From Pardosa pseudoannulata (taxonomy: Eukaryota; Arthropoda; Arachnida; Araneae; Lycosidae), in contig CM063508.1 in NCBI GenBank assembly GCA_032207245.1, positions 121,393,999-121,457,998 on the forward strand: a stretch of 64,000 nucleotides of DNA, given 5' to 3'. The position numbers and the translations under genes are program-made. This document shows positions 1 to 12,800 of this stretch, piece after piece; position 1 is the stretch's first letter; each line of letters opens with the position of its first letter. The notes beneath the pieces were generated by a model, which did not search any database, was not told the DNA's origin, and saw only the letters and a program-made list of their open reading frames with translations.

Positions 1-751
1 TGTATATTTGTATATATAAACCGAGAATGCGATTTTATTTCAAAAATTTACCCAAAGTTCAAAACCTGTATATAAGCTGTAATAAAAAAACAATTTCTAG
101 AACTTTCAAATATGTCACCAAGAAGCTGAAAATGTCACCAAGCAGATAAAATGGGGGGAAATATTTTTGAATCAAATTGCTTTAAAGTATAATGCTAAAC
201 CAACGCATTTCAATCTTTTTTCGCCACTTCAACGAATATGTACCGTGGAAGTAGAGAAATTATTTCTACATATTCTTTTATGATACAAACATAATATTAA
301 CTTATTTTTTAGAGCTGTAATGAATGAAAAAGTTAAATAAAAGAATATAAATTAAGACATTTAGATAAGGTTATTTATTCTTCTAAATAAAACCTGTGTT
401 GTAAAATTGTGCTAAATTTATTTTCTTAATTGGTTTTATAATATTGATACTCAAATATCCAAATCAAGAGGAAATTTAAGTAGGAGATAGGATAAATATG
501 TACCATTAAATTTTCAAAAGATAAAAATCTTGTTTTCATGACCAATTGCATTCTTCTATCATAGAATTTATTTTGGAATTATATTTCAATTTTATATACT
601 ACGAATTGGAACATCTGGGGAGTTACATTCACTAGGATGGTTTTACCTTTTCTTGTATGTTGTTTATAGTATTATGCTGATATTTATTTCAATGTATAAT
701 GCTGTTGTTTTAATAAATAGTTATTTACAAACATTATTTATTTTTTTTTAG
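1..751. other. upstream intron of RGS gene, no feature
   Basis: AT-rich sequence ending in the acceptor of the first visible RGS exon. I see no coding exon, no promoter and no recognisable repeat. The DEP/DHEX exons must lie further left. Confidence 0.6.
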
Positions 752-833
752 TTTAGCCAAAGAGAAGAAGAAAGGGGACAAAATTGTCCTGGACAGTCAA
801 GAAAAGGCATATTGGCGAGTTCACAAGCCTCCA
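752..833 (+). CDS. RGS exon 1 of window: linker before GGL domain
   Basis: The acceptor is a T-rich tract ending in AG at 750-751 and the donor is GTATGA at 834. The first base completes a codon from an upstream exon outside the window, then 27 codons follow. The Lys-rich start leads into LDSQEKAYWRVHKPP, which matches the conserved segment between the DHEX and GGL domains of R7 RGS proteins (LDSQEK..W.VHR.PPG in RGS9). The exon ends in phase 0 and reads straight into PGAISCLE of the next exon. Confidence 0.88.
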
Positions 834-3800
834 GTATGATTTATTTTTCATAATATGTTAAGAGAGAATTTTATGATTAATTTAAGAATATACAGAATTA
901 GACATAAATTTTCATGAGATTTACTTTGTAGTATATTTTAAATGTAGCTTCAGCTAATCATAAAATTATAATTTTTTTGTTTTGTTTTTATAATTATATT
1001 CCTTCTGTAATGATATCTACCTATAATCAGTCAAGCTTATAGATAGAGGGAGATATCCTTTAATTTGTTTTTAAAGCTAAAACAAAATATGAGTTATGTT
1101 TTTTGAGCTGGCTTGAAAAGTGGTGACATTATTGCAGGCACCATTTGCTCACTGAAGTACCACAAAAAGTGGTAACATTATTGCACGCACCATTTGCTCA
1201 CTGAAGTACCACTAAAAGTGGTGAAATTATTGCAGGCACCATTTGCTCACTGAAGTACCACTAAAAGTGGTGACATTATTGCAGGTACCATTTGCTCACT
1301 GAAGTACCACTAAATTGTCTGATTTCTTTTTAAACTATATTTGATAAACAATCTGTATCTGATACACAAAATAATAGTTTTCCTTTTACAATTGCAGTAA
1401 GTTCAGTAATAATACCCTTTCATGCTGTGATAGTTTTTGTTTCTTATGTAGCTTTGTTATATTGAGAGCCATATTGAGTAAAGCTGTTTTCTTAATTTTA
1501 TTTTTCTAGAAAAGCAAAATGAAGTGTCTTAATTTGACATTTATAACTGTGACATACAAGCACTTCTGAAAGTAAAACATTGAGTAAACAAATGGTTATT
1601 CATAGACTTTATAAAAGTAACATACAACTCTTTCTGAAAGTAGAACACTGAGTAAAAAGAATATAGGTTATACTCATAGACTTTATAACAGCAATATACA
1701 ACCCCTTCTGAAAGTAAAACAATGATAAGAAAAAAAAGTATGCATGGTTTACTCATTTAGTTTATAACAGAAACGTACAATTCCTTCTGAAAGTACAACA
1801 CTAAGTAGGAAAAATACATGGTGCACTTGTAGATTTCATAATATCATAAAATCACTTCTGAAATTAAAACACTCAGTAAAAGAAAATGTATGGTAACTCA
1901 TAAACTTTATAACAGCAATACATAAACTTTTCTGAAAGTAAAACGCTGAGTACAAAAAATGCATGGTGTACTTGTGGACTTTGGGACAACAACATAAATC
2001 CCTTCTGAAAGTAAAGCACTAGATATGATAAAATGCATAGTGTGCTTCTAGATAAAAAATCCTCATCAAAGATTTTGAATGTAAACATTTGCTCATTGAG
2101 TTGAAAGCAAAACTCTTAGTCTGAAAAGAAAGCATAACTGCAACTGCCTGGGATAAAGAAGGAATAATGTGCTTGAAATGCTGATATACAGAGAGGAGCG
2201 AATATGAAAAACGAGACATGATAAATAGAAAATTTCTTATTAATGATACTATATCAAGTAATTTTAATTGCAGTAGAACCTCGATTATCCAAGCTTCAAT
2301 TAAAGAAAGTTTCTGTTAACCAAGACAATTTTTATAAATATCTAATAATTAATATAATAGTGATATAATATAGTGTGATTAATATTGAGATCAATAGTTT
2401 TGTAAAAGTTTTATATCTATTAAAATCAAGGTTCGTACGATGCTTAAAAGTGCTTAAAAACTGCTTAATTTCGAAACGCGTTTTTAAGGCCTTAAAAAGT
2501 GCTTAAAGAGTGAAGGAAAGAAAATGTTTTTCGTTGTATAAGACAAAGAAATTCCTTACACTATCTTGATACTTGCATCACGTCTATAGAAGATTATAAA
2601 TTAATTCAGTATTAAAATAGTAAGCAATAACTAGTTTTGCCTTTGTCTACATTTTTGGTCATTCGAATAGGCGATCCATCAGTTGTTTGGTTTTAGTCAA
2701 TTAAGATCATTAAAGATATTATTTTTATAAATCATATATGTAAATCTTATATAATATGTAATCTTATTAAATCTTATACAAGTTATAATTTTGAGATCTA
2801 ACATTAAAGAGTAGAAAACGTTTTTATAGGTTTTCTAAGAACCTTTCTCCTAAGGTTTCTTCTAAAGTTAAGTCCAACAAACAATATGGTTCCTAAAAGT
2901 TTAATATAATAAAGTTCAAATGTATTGGTGAATTTATTTATTTTTTTTTAATTAGGCAAATTGAAGAAGCATCTGATTTGAATCTGTTTTAAATTTTTTT
3001 TACTAGGAAAACTTAAGTACTTGTTTATATTGATAAAAAGTTATTTAGATACTTTCATATTTCATATTTAGATACTTGTTTTTGTATTAAGTAAGTCAGA
3101 ACATTCATTTTTAATAAAACTACCTCTTTTCTTCCTCTTTTTTTTTGCATTTTTCTCCATTTTCCCTCTTTCCCCCCAAAATTTTGACTTCTGTGTCTGT
3201 GAAATACAATGATTTCCAACTTATACACACTCTCTTTTGTTCATATTTTTGTTGAATCTAATGTAATAACCATTATTTTATCTGACATGTTTCTGATAAG
3301 AGGTGCTTAAAAAGTTTGAACGGTGCTTAATTTTTTCCATTAAAAAAGTGTACGAACCATGAAAATATAGCTCTAAGGAAAAAATCATGTAAATATACAG
3401 GTTTTCACTATTGTTGCTGACTGCCATCTAGTAGCAAACTGAAAAAAACTGTTGTCAGTTGACCTCCAACAACAGTTTGGATAAATTGTCCAATGTTATA
3501 TCTCTTAATATAAATTTAATTGCTATGTTTCCATGGTTAAGCATTGCTTGGTAACTTTTCTGTACTCACTTGCAATATTCTAATGAATATAAAATTATAT
3601 TATAAGCACTAACAATGCCCTAAAATATGTAGAGCAAAGAAGCATTGTTATGGTGATAGATGTGTTGTTCAAAAACTGACATGATCAGACAGCCACCAAT
3701 AGAAATTCTGGACTATTGCAGCAAAAGATAACAGACTTTTACTTACTATCCACCAGTGTTAAAATGATAAGAGCTGGCATTTTAAGGGATAACAGGATTT

Positions 3801-6800
3801 GAATATTCATTCATTTCATTCAGACACTTAAATAATTATAAGATTTCTATATTCCTGTTTAAATCATTAGGTTATTTGTGGATACTTTTGCTTATTAAAA
3901 TGTTGTAAACTATCTTTCAGCCGGGTGCCATCAGTTGTTTGGAAAAAACACCTTTAGCAAATAGAAAAGTTAAGAAAAAGAATATTGATGATTTAAAGCG
4001 AGAGGTATGAATTTTATGAAAATAATTTGTGTTTATGTATATTATTTCTCCTTCACAATATTGATTTTATTCTTAATATCATTTTCAGAGAGCTTTGTTA
4101 CAGAAAAGTCTTAATAAGCCACGGGTCAAGGTTTCTCAAATCATTGAGAGGTACGTAACATATTTATTCAAATTTGAATCATGCAGAATTTTAAGCTGTT
4201 TTGTTTAACATACTTTCCATCATATGTAACTCTAACAGCACACTGATTAGAACCTATCTTTGTAAGTTGTACTTTTGCAGCCTCTAAAATTTTGCATAAA
4301 TTGCGGTTTTTCAAATTCTCAGTACGAACTACTGTTGTTTAAAAAAGTTTTCTCAATAATTAACATTAAGATTTTTTAAAAATTGCTACATAATATATTA
4401 GGACTCTAAGGAATTCAGAAAAAAATATAATAATACCACAAATATATACTGAGTAATTAAAAAGAATGTGCAAAATAGAGGTTTTGAATTTTTTTAACTA
4501 GTAGCAACTAAATATAGTTTGCTGCCAGCAATGAAATTTTGAAAAGTATTACTTTAACAGTATGTAATAAAAAAATTTACAATTTTTGAGATTCTCAGTA
4601 TGAACTACTATTGTTTAAAAAAAGTTTTCTCAGTAATTAACATTAAGATTTTTTAAAAATTACTACATAACATATTAGGACTCTAAGGAATTCAGAAAAA
4701 AATATTATAATACCACAAATTTACTGAGTAACTAAAAAAAATGGGCAAAATAGAGGTTTTGAATTTTTTTTTAATTAGTAGCTACTAAATATAGTTTGCT
4801 GCCAGCAAGGAAATTTTGAAAAGTATTACTTTAACAGTATGTAATAAAGAATTAGTGCTAAGCCCTGATTGAGATGTTTTTCTAAAAATAAATTATTTGT
4901 TATAGTTAATTGAAATTCACAGTTAAACTGTTAATATGTACTAATCTAAAATGTATGTAATTATGTCAAAACTAGATTTTTAATTAATTTTATATTTTGT
5001 AACCTTGTTATGGTTATATATCTTTTATTATCTTTTATAAATTATTATAACTATATATATTAGTCTAAATTTATTCGTAGACTTAATGAGCAATGATTTA
5101 AATTATGGATTTTATTTTAAGCATAATTAATCATTGTTAAGATTAAATCAAATTTGATTAACTAAAATTCATTGTTAAATTATAAACTGGTAATTTGAAA
5201 TAATCATCAAAATGTCTTATTTGGTGAAAATTAAATTTACAACCCATTTAATGTTTTGTGTCCTTCTTGGAATTAGATATGTCTTAATTCTATCTTTTGT
5301 AAATCAGTCTATCTATAAATTTTAATAACTTTTATAAATTATTATAACTATATATATTAGTCTAAATTTATTCGTAGACTTCATGAGCAATGATTTAAAT
5401 TATGGATTTTATTTTAAGCTTAATTAATCATTGTTAAGATTAAATCAAATTCGATTAACTAAAATTCATAGTTAAAAATTAAACTGGTAATTGGAAATAA
5501 TCATCAAAATGTCTTATTTGGTTAAAATAACATTTACAACCCATTTAATGTTTTGTGTTCTTCTTGGAATTAGATGTATCTTAATTCTATCATTTGTAAA
5601 TGAATCTGTCTATAAATATTAATCCAACCTCATTTCTAAACTTTGTATGTAGTAACCTGAACTATTGATTTTGTTTCAGCCTAATTAATCATTGTCAAGA
5701 TTACATCGAATTTGATTCATTTATCGCCGGTGTCTTGCCATCCAATCCTTGGATAAGTGAAGACACTACATTATGGGCTCTCAATAATCGAGAGTAAGAT
5801 TATTTTCTTATCTTTTACAAAGTTCTTTTACCTCCTTATTTCTATGATTTTAATCTTATACTGCTCTTGCACAGTCTTATGGACTCCATAACTCCTCACC
5901 CCCCAAAGTCATCAATGTACTTTCCATTTTTAACAGCTGCTTGCAGTGTACCCTCTGGTTCACTTAACAAATTTCATGTCTAAAGTGGTTTTTTAAGGTA
6001 TCTGTCTACGTTGAAAATATTATTTTTTGCCAAAAATCATAATTTTTTTATTTTTCTAATGTAAAATTTCAACTTTTAGGCTTCTAAATCTGTTTTTGTT
6101 TTGTCTACAGCATTTTAAAGAAAAGTTACAGCTGTTTAAACAAAATAGAAGTAGCGACTTCGGAACCGGAAGTTGTGAATTTAAAACATTTTTAAAGACA
6201 AAACTTTTTTAATTTTCATGAAGATTAATTTAATTATTTTTCTAGTATTTTTAATAATTAGCAACTTGACAATTAGAAAATTTTGAAGCAAGAAAGTGTG
6301 GGGAATTTTAAACATTATTTTAATTTTTTAACAGTTAAAGTTGCTTTCATAAACTTCAAATGCATTTTTCTCAGAACGGTATTTTTAATAAAATGTTGAA
6401 ACTTGAAATGTGTTTTCTCAAAAAATTCTTAAAATATTTTGATGAAAATTATTATGAATGCTTTTGATAGTATTTACTAGTAAATGAACTAAAAGCTTTA
6501 AATTTGAATGATTTTTAATGATGTTACACTCACTGGATTTTATTTAACTCCTTCTCTGTCAGATTTTTTTTCTCCAAATTCCTGTCTAAGAAAAGTACTT
6601 TTCTTTAATTGATGAAAATTAATATATGTTTTACCTTGAAAAGTTAAAAGCAAAATATTTTTGCCAGTAAGCAGTTTTTTTCCTTTGTGTATTGAAGTTC
6701 CTATATGTGATATCCTGTTCATTGATCTCCAGATTTCCCTACAATGAACCCAAGTTTTAAATTAAAAAATACTTTCTGATTTTATATTTATCAAATATAT

Positions 6801-9800
6801 TGCTTTGAGGTACTTAAAATAAATATCTGTACAAAAAGATTAATAAAAAATGCATAAAAATATTTGGTTTGGTTTGGTTTGGAGTGCTATGGTCTACTTT
6901 TTGCAACACGAGGGCTAATGAGAATGGGACCTACAGCTTAAAGCCAATTCCAAATGGCTATGAACATCCATGCCACTGCGGGATTCGAACCCACGAACTC
7001 CAGTACCGAAGGCCAGCACTCTAATCAATCAGTCATCATTCGAAGCTAAAAATGTTTGGGAAAAGTATTCTGTAACCTTACTGTCAAAACAGCTTTTAAA
7101 TCTTTCTTATCACAAAAGCATAAAAGCAACTCTGAAATAATTTAATGCTTATTTGTTTTCTACTTTAATCAAAAAAAATATTTTAGTCATGAATATTGGA
7201 AACACATTGAATTTCTGTAGTATAAGTCCTAACAGATATCACTATGTGTGTGAACAATTCATAAACATGGCCCAATGCAAAGTTTCATGTCATACTGCCT
7301 ATTTAAGTATCCTGTAAATACTTTTATCTCCTTGAATGTATGAAACAGTAGCAAAATATAACAAAATGTGTCTGTAGTGGCAAATCGATTTTGAAATATG
7401 TAATTTTTCTCTTCATTGAATGGGACATTGACTAAGAACAGGTTAACCAAGTTATCACTAAAATTTAGTTTGTAAATACCATAATACACCTAACAAAATT
7501 TACCTACGTTTTTATGATATTTTTAAAAATATATATAAATTAACTAATTGTATATGTAAATAGGTACATATTCACATTACTATCAAAAGTCTTCCAAAAC
7601 CATTCAGACTGTCTGTAATTATATCTGATAGCTGTCACTGATTAGTAATTTTTCACCCTGTGAGTTAAATCTTGAACATGTTATGTGACATTTAGTTGTC
7701 ATCCAAGTGCTTTAGAATGCTTTGACTAAAACTTTATCCATGGTATCAGTCTGTTTTGGAGTGTGCAAATATAAAAATTATATTGTGTGACTCGATTTGA
7801 AATAATCATTAAGAATGGGTCTGTGAGAAACAACCAAGCAATAAATAAATAAATAAATAACAAATAGTCTACATCACAGTAAAATGTGAGAACAATTGTT
7901 GTAACTCAGTGTTAACCTATGAGGAAGTATTTCTACTGATGTATGGCTTGCATTGAAAGATTTAAAAAAGATAATAAATAAGCTTAAGCACAGTTCAGCA
8001 TGGAAAATTCTCTTAGGTTATGATTGACTTATTTTTTTATAAACAGTGAAAAAAATATTTTTAAGTTATGTAAAAAATAAGTTGGTGTACGTTTTTTTTT
8101 TAAACACAAATATGAGCGTTTAACTGATATAATTTTCATGAAATGGAAAGACATTTAGAAATAGAATTTCCCATTCTGTCATGTGTTTAAGTTGTTTCAA
8201 GAAACCTTTCAATGTAGCCGGCTCACAAGTATAAATATTTTCCTCATAGGTTAACAATGATTTAAAGTAATCCAATATGACCAATACCCATCTACCTTAA
8301 TATATTAATTTTTTAAAAGAAGGCCAAAAGTTTTGGAATTTTCCTTGATTTAAGGTATTATTTCAGAGATAGATTATTGCCTGATGTACTATAATTGGAG
8401 TATTGAGTGGTGTAACATCCCGATTCCACAGGGTTGAGGTCCCTACTGAGCAGCGAGTGAAGTTATGGGCCATTTCTCTAGAAGACTTATTGAATGATCC
8501 TACGGGTATCAAGGAATTTGAGCGCTATTTAAGAACAGAATACAGCCATGAAAACATCCTCTTTTGGAAAGCTGTCCAATCCCTGAGGAGAGGTGGAAAA
8601 GCTGATATCGAGAAAAAAGTTCATGCTATCTACAAGTAGGTCATCCCATTTGTTAGATTTTATGATAAAACTTTTGTGCTACTATCATTTGCTAATATAC
8701 TTTTAAACTTTTTATAAATTATTTTCTTCGTATGTGACGTGTTGAGAAAAACATTTTGAATTTCCAGTTATTTATGAATGAGTACTGTTTCAAATGCAAT
8801 GTCAACACTTACAATTGATTAAATTTATACTTTTCTTTCATTTCTTTATTTAAAAAAAGTTCATGCTATCTACAAGTAGGTCATCCCATTTGTTACATTT
8901 TATGATAAAAATTTTGTGTTACTATCATTTGCTAATATACCATTTTTTAAACTTTTTATAAATTATTTTCTTCGTATGTGATGTGTTGAGAAAAACATTT
9001 TGAATTTCCAGTTATTTGTGAATGAGTACTGTTTCAAATGCAATGTCAACTTACAATTGATTAAATTTATACTTTTCTTTATTTAAAAAAAGTTCATGCT
9101 ATCTACAAGTAGGTCATCCCATTTGTTAGATTTTATGATAAAACTTTTGTGCTACTATTATTTGCTAATATACTTTTAAACTTTTTATAAATTATTTTCT
9201 TCATATGTGACGTGTTGAGAAAAATATTTTGAATTTCCAGTTATTTGTGAATGAGTACTGTTTCAAATGCAAAGTCAACTTACAATTGATAAAATTCATA
9301 TTTTTCTTTCTGTTTCAATTATTTTATTACCAATAACTGTGATGACTTAATTTTTATGACTGTAAAAATTAAATATGTTTGTTTTAAACAATAATTTTAA
9401 GTCTGTGGGATATTAAGCATGGGAAATATATTTAATAATTAAATAATGAGTGTTAAAAGAATGTATTCTGCACAGTATGTATATATTTTATAAGTATTGT
9501 AAATTATTTTTACAAAAAAAATTTTGAAACTGTATTTGTTAAAAATCTATTTCTCATGTTTTCACATTTTTTTCCAGTTTAACAAATGTAAAATTTATTT
9601 CATTAACTATCAGGTACATCTGATCAAATGATAAACAAAACTTTGATCTACAATTTAAATGTAGTATCATCATTTGATACATATTTTATGAGCACATTAT
9701 GTCAATTGAAGTATTACAGGTTAGCAATAATCAACAAAACTATATTTTAAAGCTTAGAGACTGCAAGAAACGGTGAAAGCTGTTACACATTTAGCATGTA

Positions 9801-12800
9801 CCCAGGAGGCATGTATAGCTTAAAGAATGTTACAGATGCATGTAACACTACCTCAGGCCAATCTGTACAAAGTTGGTCTTGCTGATTCACCGAACTGTGT
9901 TCTTTGTGCTTCAGCCCCAATGCATGGAGATCACCTTTCTTCTTGTCCTGCTCTACAGGATGTTATTTTTTCAGGTTCCCTTTCAACTCTCCCACTAATA
10001 TTGATTGGGGCAATTTCTTGTCTGTATTGGACTGCAAAGCGTCATATGCTCGAAAGAGTTCAGATGGGCATAATATAAAAAAAAATATATATATATATAT
10101 ATATTTTAAAGCTTCCTATGAAAATGACATTAATTTTTCTGTATGTTGCAAATCTGCAACATGCACAAAATGATAGAAACATAATTGATATTCAACCATA
10201 CTTGCCAACTTTTATGCATTACACATATAAATTACTCATTTTAAATGTTCTTAACATATTTATTCCTTAACCATTTGTTTATGCAATGTTAACTGTTTTT
10301 TACTTTATATATTTTCTTTGTGACTTGTGTACAATTTTTCAAAAGAAAAATGTAAATTATTTGAGCAGATTTTTAGCGAGAACTCTAAAGTAGAGCAAAA
10401 AAGAGGATACTACTGCTGCTCTTAATGAAAAGCGTGAATAACATACCTGTTACAAGGCATATGGACAAAATTGATTATTAAAGTGTTCCTTGTTGGCAGG
10501 TCCTTATAACCAACATCTTTCTACAGCTGTAACCATACCCCAATAGCACAGCAATATAGAGTGATATTGTAAAAGCAACTGGCCAATATAAGACAAAGTT
10601 AAACCAGCTAATACTGCATGGCAAACCAGTATTCCAATATCAGACTATATTAGTCGATGTTAGACAATATTGGATTTGGCATATTAAAATGGTATATCAT
10701 ATTTCACAGTATAGAAATTTTTTCTCTATGAAGTATTAGTTATCAATATCTCTATATGTAATAATGGGGTGCGTTGCTTAAAATATTTCTGTTTTGGTTT
10801 CAAAATTCTATATGTCAGTTCTTATAAAATGGCAGTGTTTTTCTGGTTTTGGGATTTGCACATGGCACTCTATCAGTAGGATGGGTTTTTAAAATTCGGG
10901 AGAACTTTCTATGCGTCATGATTGTCTGTCTCTTAACAAATCATGACACCAATTCCAATTTTGAAATCTTTTAAATAGGCGAGCATCAAGGTTCGAAGGG
11001 TTGTTCGGTTGTTCGGGGATTTTCTGTTCCTTGCTAACAGAGCACAAGGTTCAGATGTGTTCTTTCATTGTAATCCTGTAAGAATGTAATAAAACCAATT
11101 AGTTGGGTGAGGTTGGACATTTTTTGACTTTGTTTGCTGCACTCATGCAGACTCCCAATGGACATGACTACATTCCACAGGTGATAGATGATATGGCGGC
11201 TACAGTTCATCACATATATATATTCTGTATTGGTGAACCCAGTTTTAATTTATGTATATATCATGCGAGCCATGGTAGATCAGTTGGCAATGGAAGTGTT
11301 AGTAAATTTAATCAATACATATTTGCATTAATTTATAAAGTCTTACAGTGTAGGTAATGCACTGAAATATTTCACAGTAAAGAATGTTATTCATGCATTA
11401 ATGCTAATAATAATTTGAGGGGGGAGAGAATGGCCATTGTACCTTATTTTACACATTTTTTTTTCAAACAGATCAGCAGGTATGCACAACCATGATACAG
11501 AGAGTGAAAAAAACTTTCTAAGTGCCATTTTTCTAAATTTATTTTTTTCGATAAAAATATATGTAAGTTTCAATACCATAGCAATGAATGAAACTCTCAA
11601 AATGAGATTGAAAGTTTCTAGTCGATTGGTATTAACTACTATTTACAATTTTTTTATATATGTCTGTAAAATAAATTCTTTCTTACTATAAATTGGCAAT
11701 ACTGGATGCTTTAGCTAGATTTCTATAATACTTTGCTTTGCTTTGTGAATTTTCAGTTATTAATGTATGTTTTATAATTCCATTTATAGTGGGTTTCTAT
11801 CTCCTAATGCCATGTATAGTCCGCAGGCATGATTTTTTATTTAAAAAATTTCATAATCATCAGATAGTCCCCACCATTAGATAATCCGCGGACTATACAT
11901 GCAAAAATATGTATTTTAGTATGAAAATATTAAATCATTTTAAGAATAGAAAACCTAAGTACAGTAGAGTGCCAAAAAGTCTGGATTAGACTCGATTATT
12001 CCACCTTTAAAATTTGAATTTCTTCTGCCATAGCCTCGGAGACGAATTTTTAATGGAGGACACAGAGTGGGCTATATTCCTCTGTTCAAGAACCCAGCTA
12101 TGTAAATCACCTTATAATGCAAGCCCTTGTATTTTTCCACAACAACTGGACATCAGTCATCTCATATTTTTAATGTTTACTTTTGCTTGCACCAATTTCT
12201 TACTGCTTGCTCGTCAAACTCAATGTCGACCTTCTGAATTTACTTTCAGCTTGAAATCAGCAGTAAAACTGCGACAATATTTTAAAGATATAATGAATGA
12301 CCAATATTAATGCAAATCAAAACTCTGTAAACAATGCATTCTGATCCTCGTGGAGAAATGATCTTTAACCCTCAACCCTTGATCTTGTACCATCCACTCG
12401 GTATTTTCAATTGAAACTGTAAATAGTGACTATTGATATTTTCCCATACTAGAGAATGCAATTTAAGTTTGCGCTACTTGCTGCTACTGATTCTTTCTGC
12501 TTTAAAGGTTGTATTTTTTTCATGGTTTATTACTGATATGATATGATGTTTTCTTGACGTCTAGTGAGACATGCTTTAGTTTACATTTGATCATTTGCCA
12601 TTCATGAGACGTGTATTCCCCCCCCCTTCTTCCAATTTTGATGATTTGAGCAATGAACAACCAGCAGGTAGTCTGAGGCTGAAGAAATTTTCTTTTTAAA
12701 CACAGATAGTCTGCAGACTATACCTGCGAAATTACATTACTTATAATTTTTTTTATATATCTGTAAAATAAATTCTTTCTTACTATAAATTGGCAATACT

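Noticed and set aside
1116..1313. Regular short repeats, considered as a CRISPR array
   Set aside because: Units are contiguous 49-bp tandem copies without unique spacers, in a eukaryotic intron.
6940..7000. tRNA-like B box
   Set aside because: Belongs to a SINE; no acceptor stem or complete cloverleaf, and the same body recurs at several sites. No true tRNA gene was found.
10500..10700. CCAATAT-like motifs and partial inverted repeats
   Set aside because: Spacing irregular and matches short; not distinguishable from AT-rich background.
12014..12310. 98-codon plus-strand frame in the RGS intron
   Set aside because: No recognised motif, no splice signals fitting the RGS phases, and it lies in the suspected transposon segment.
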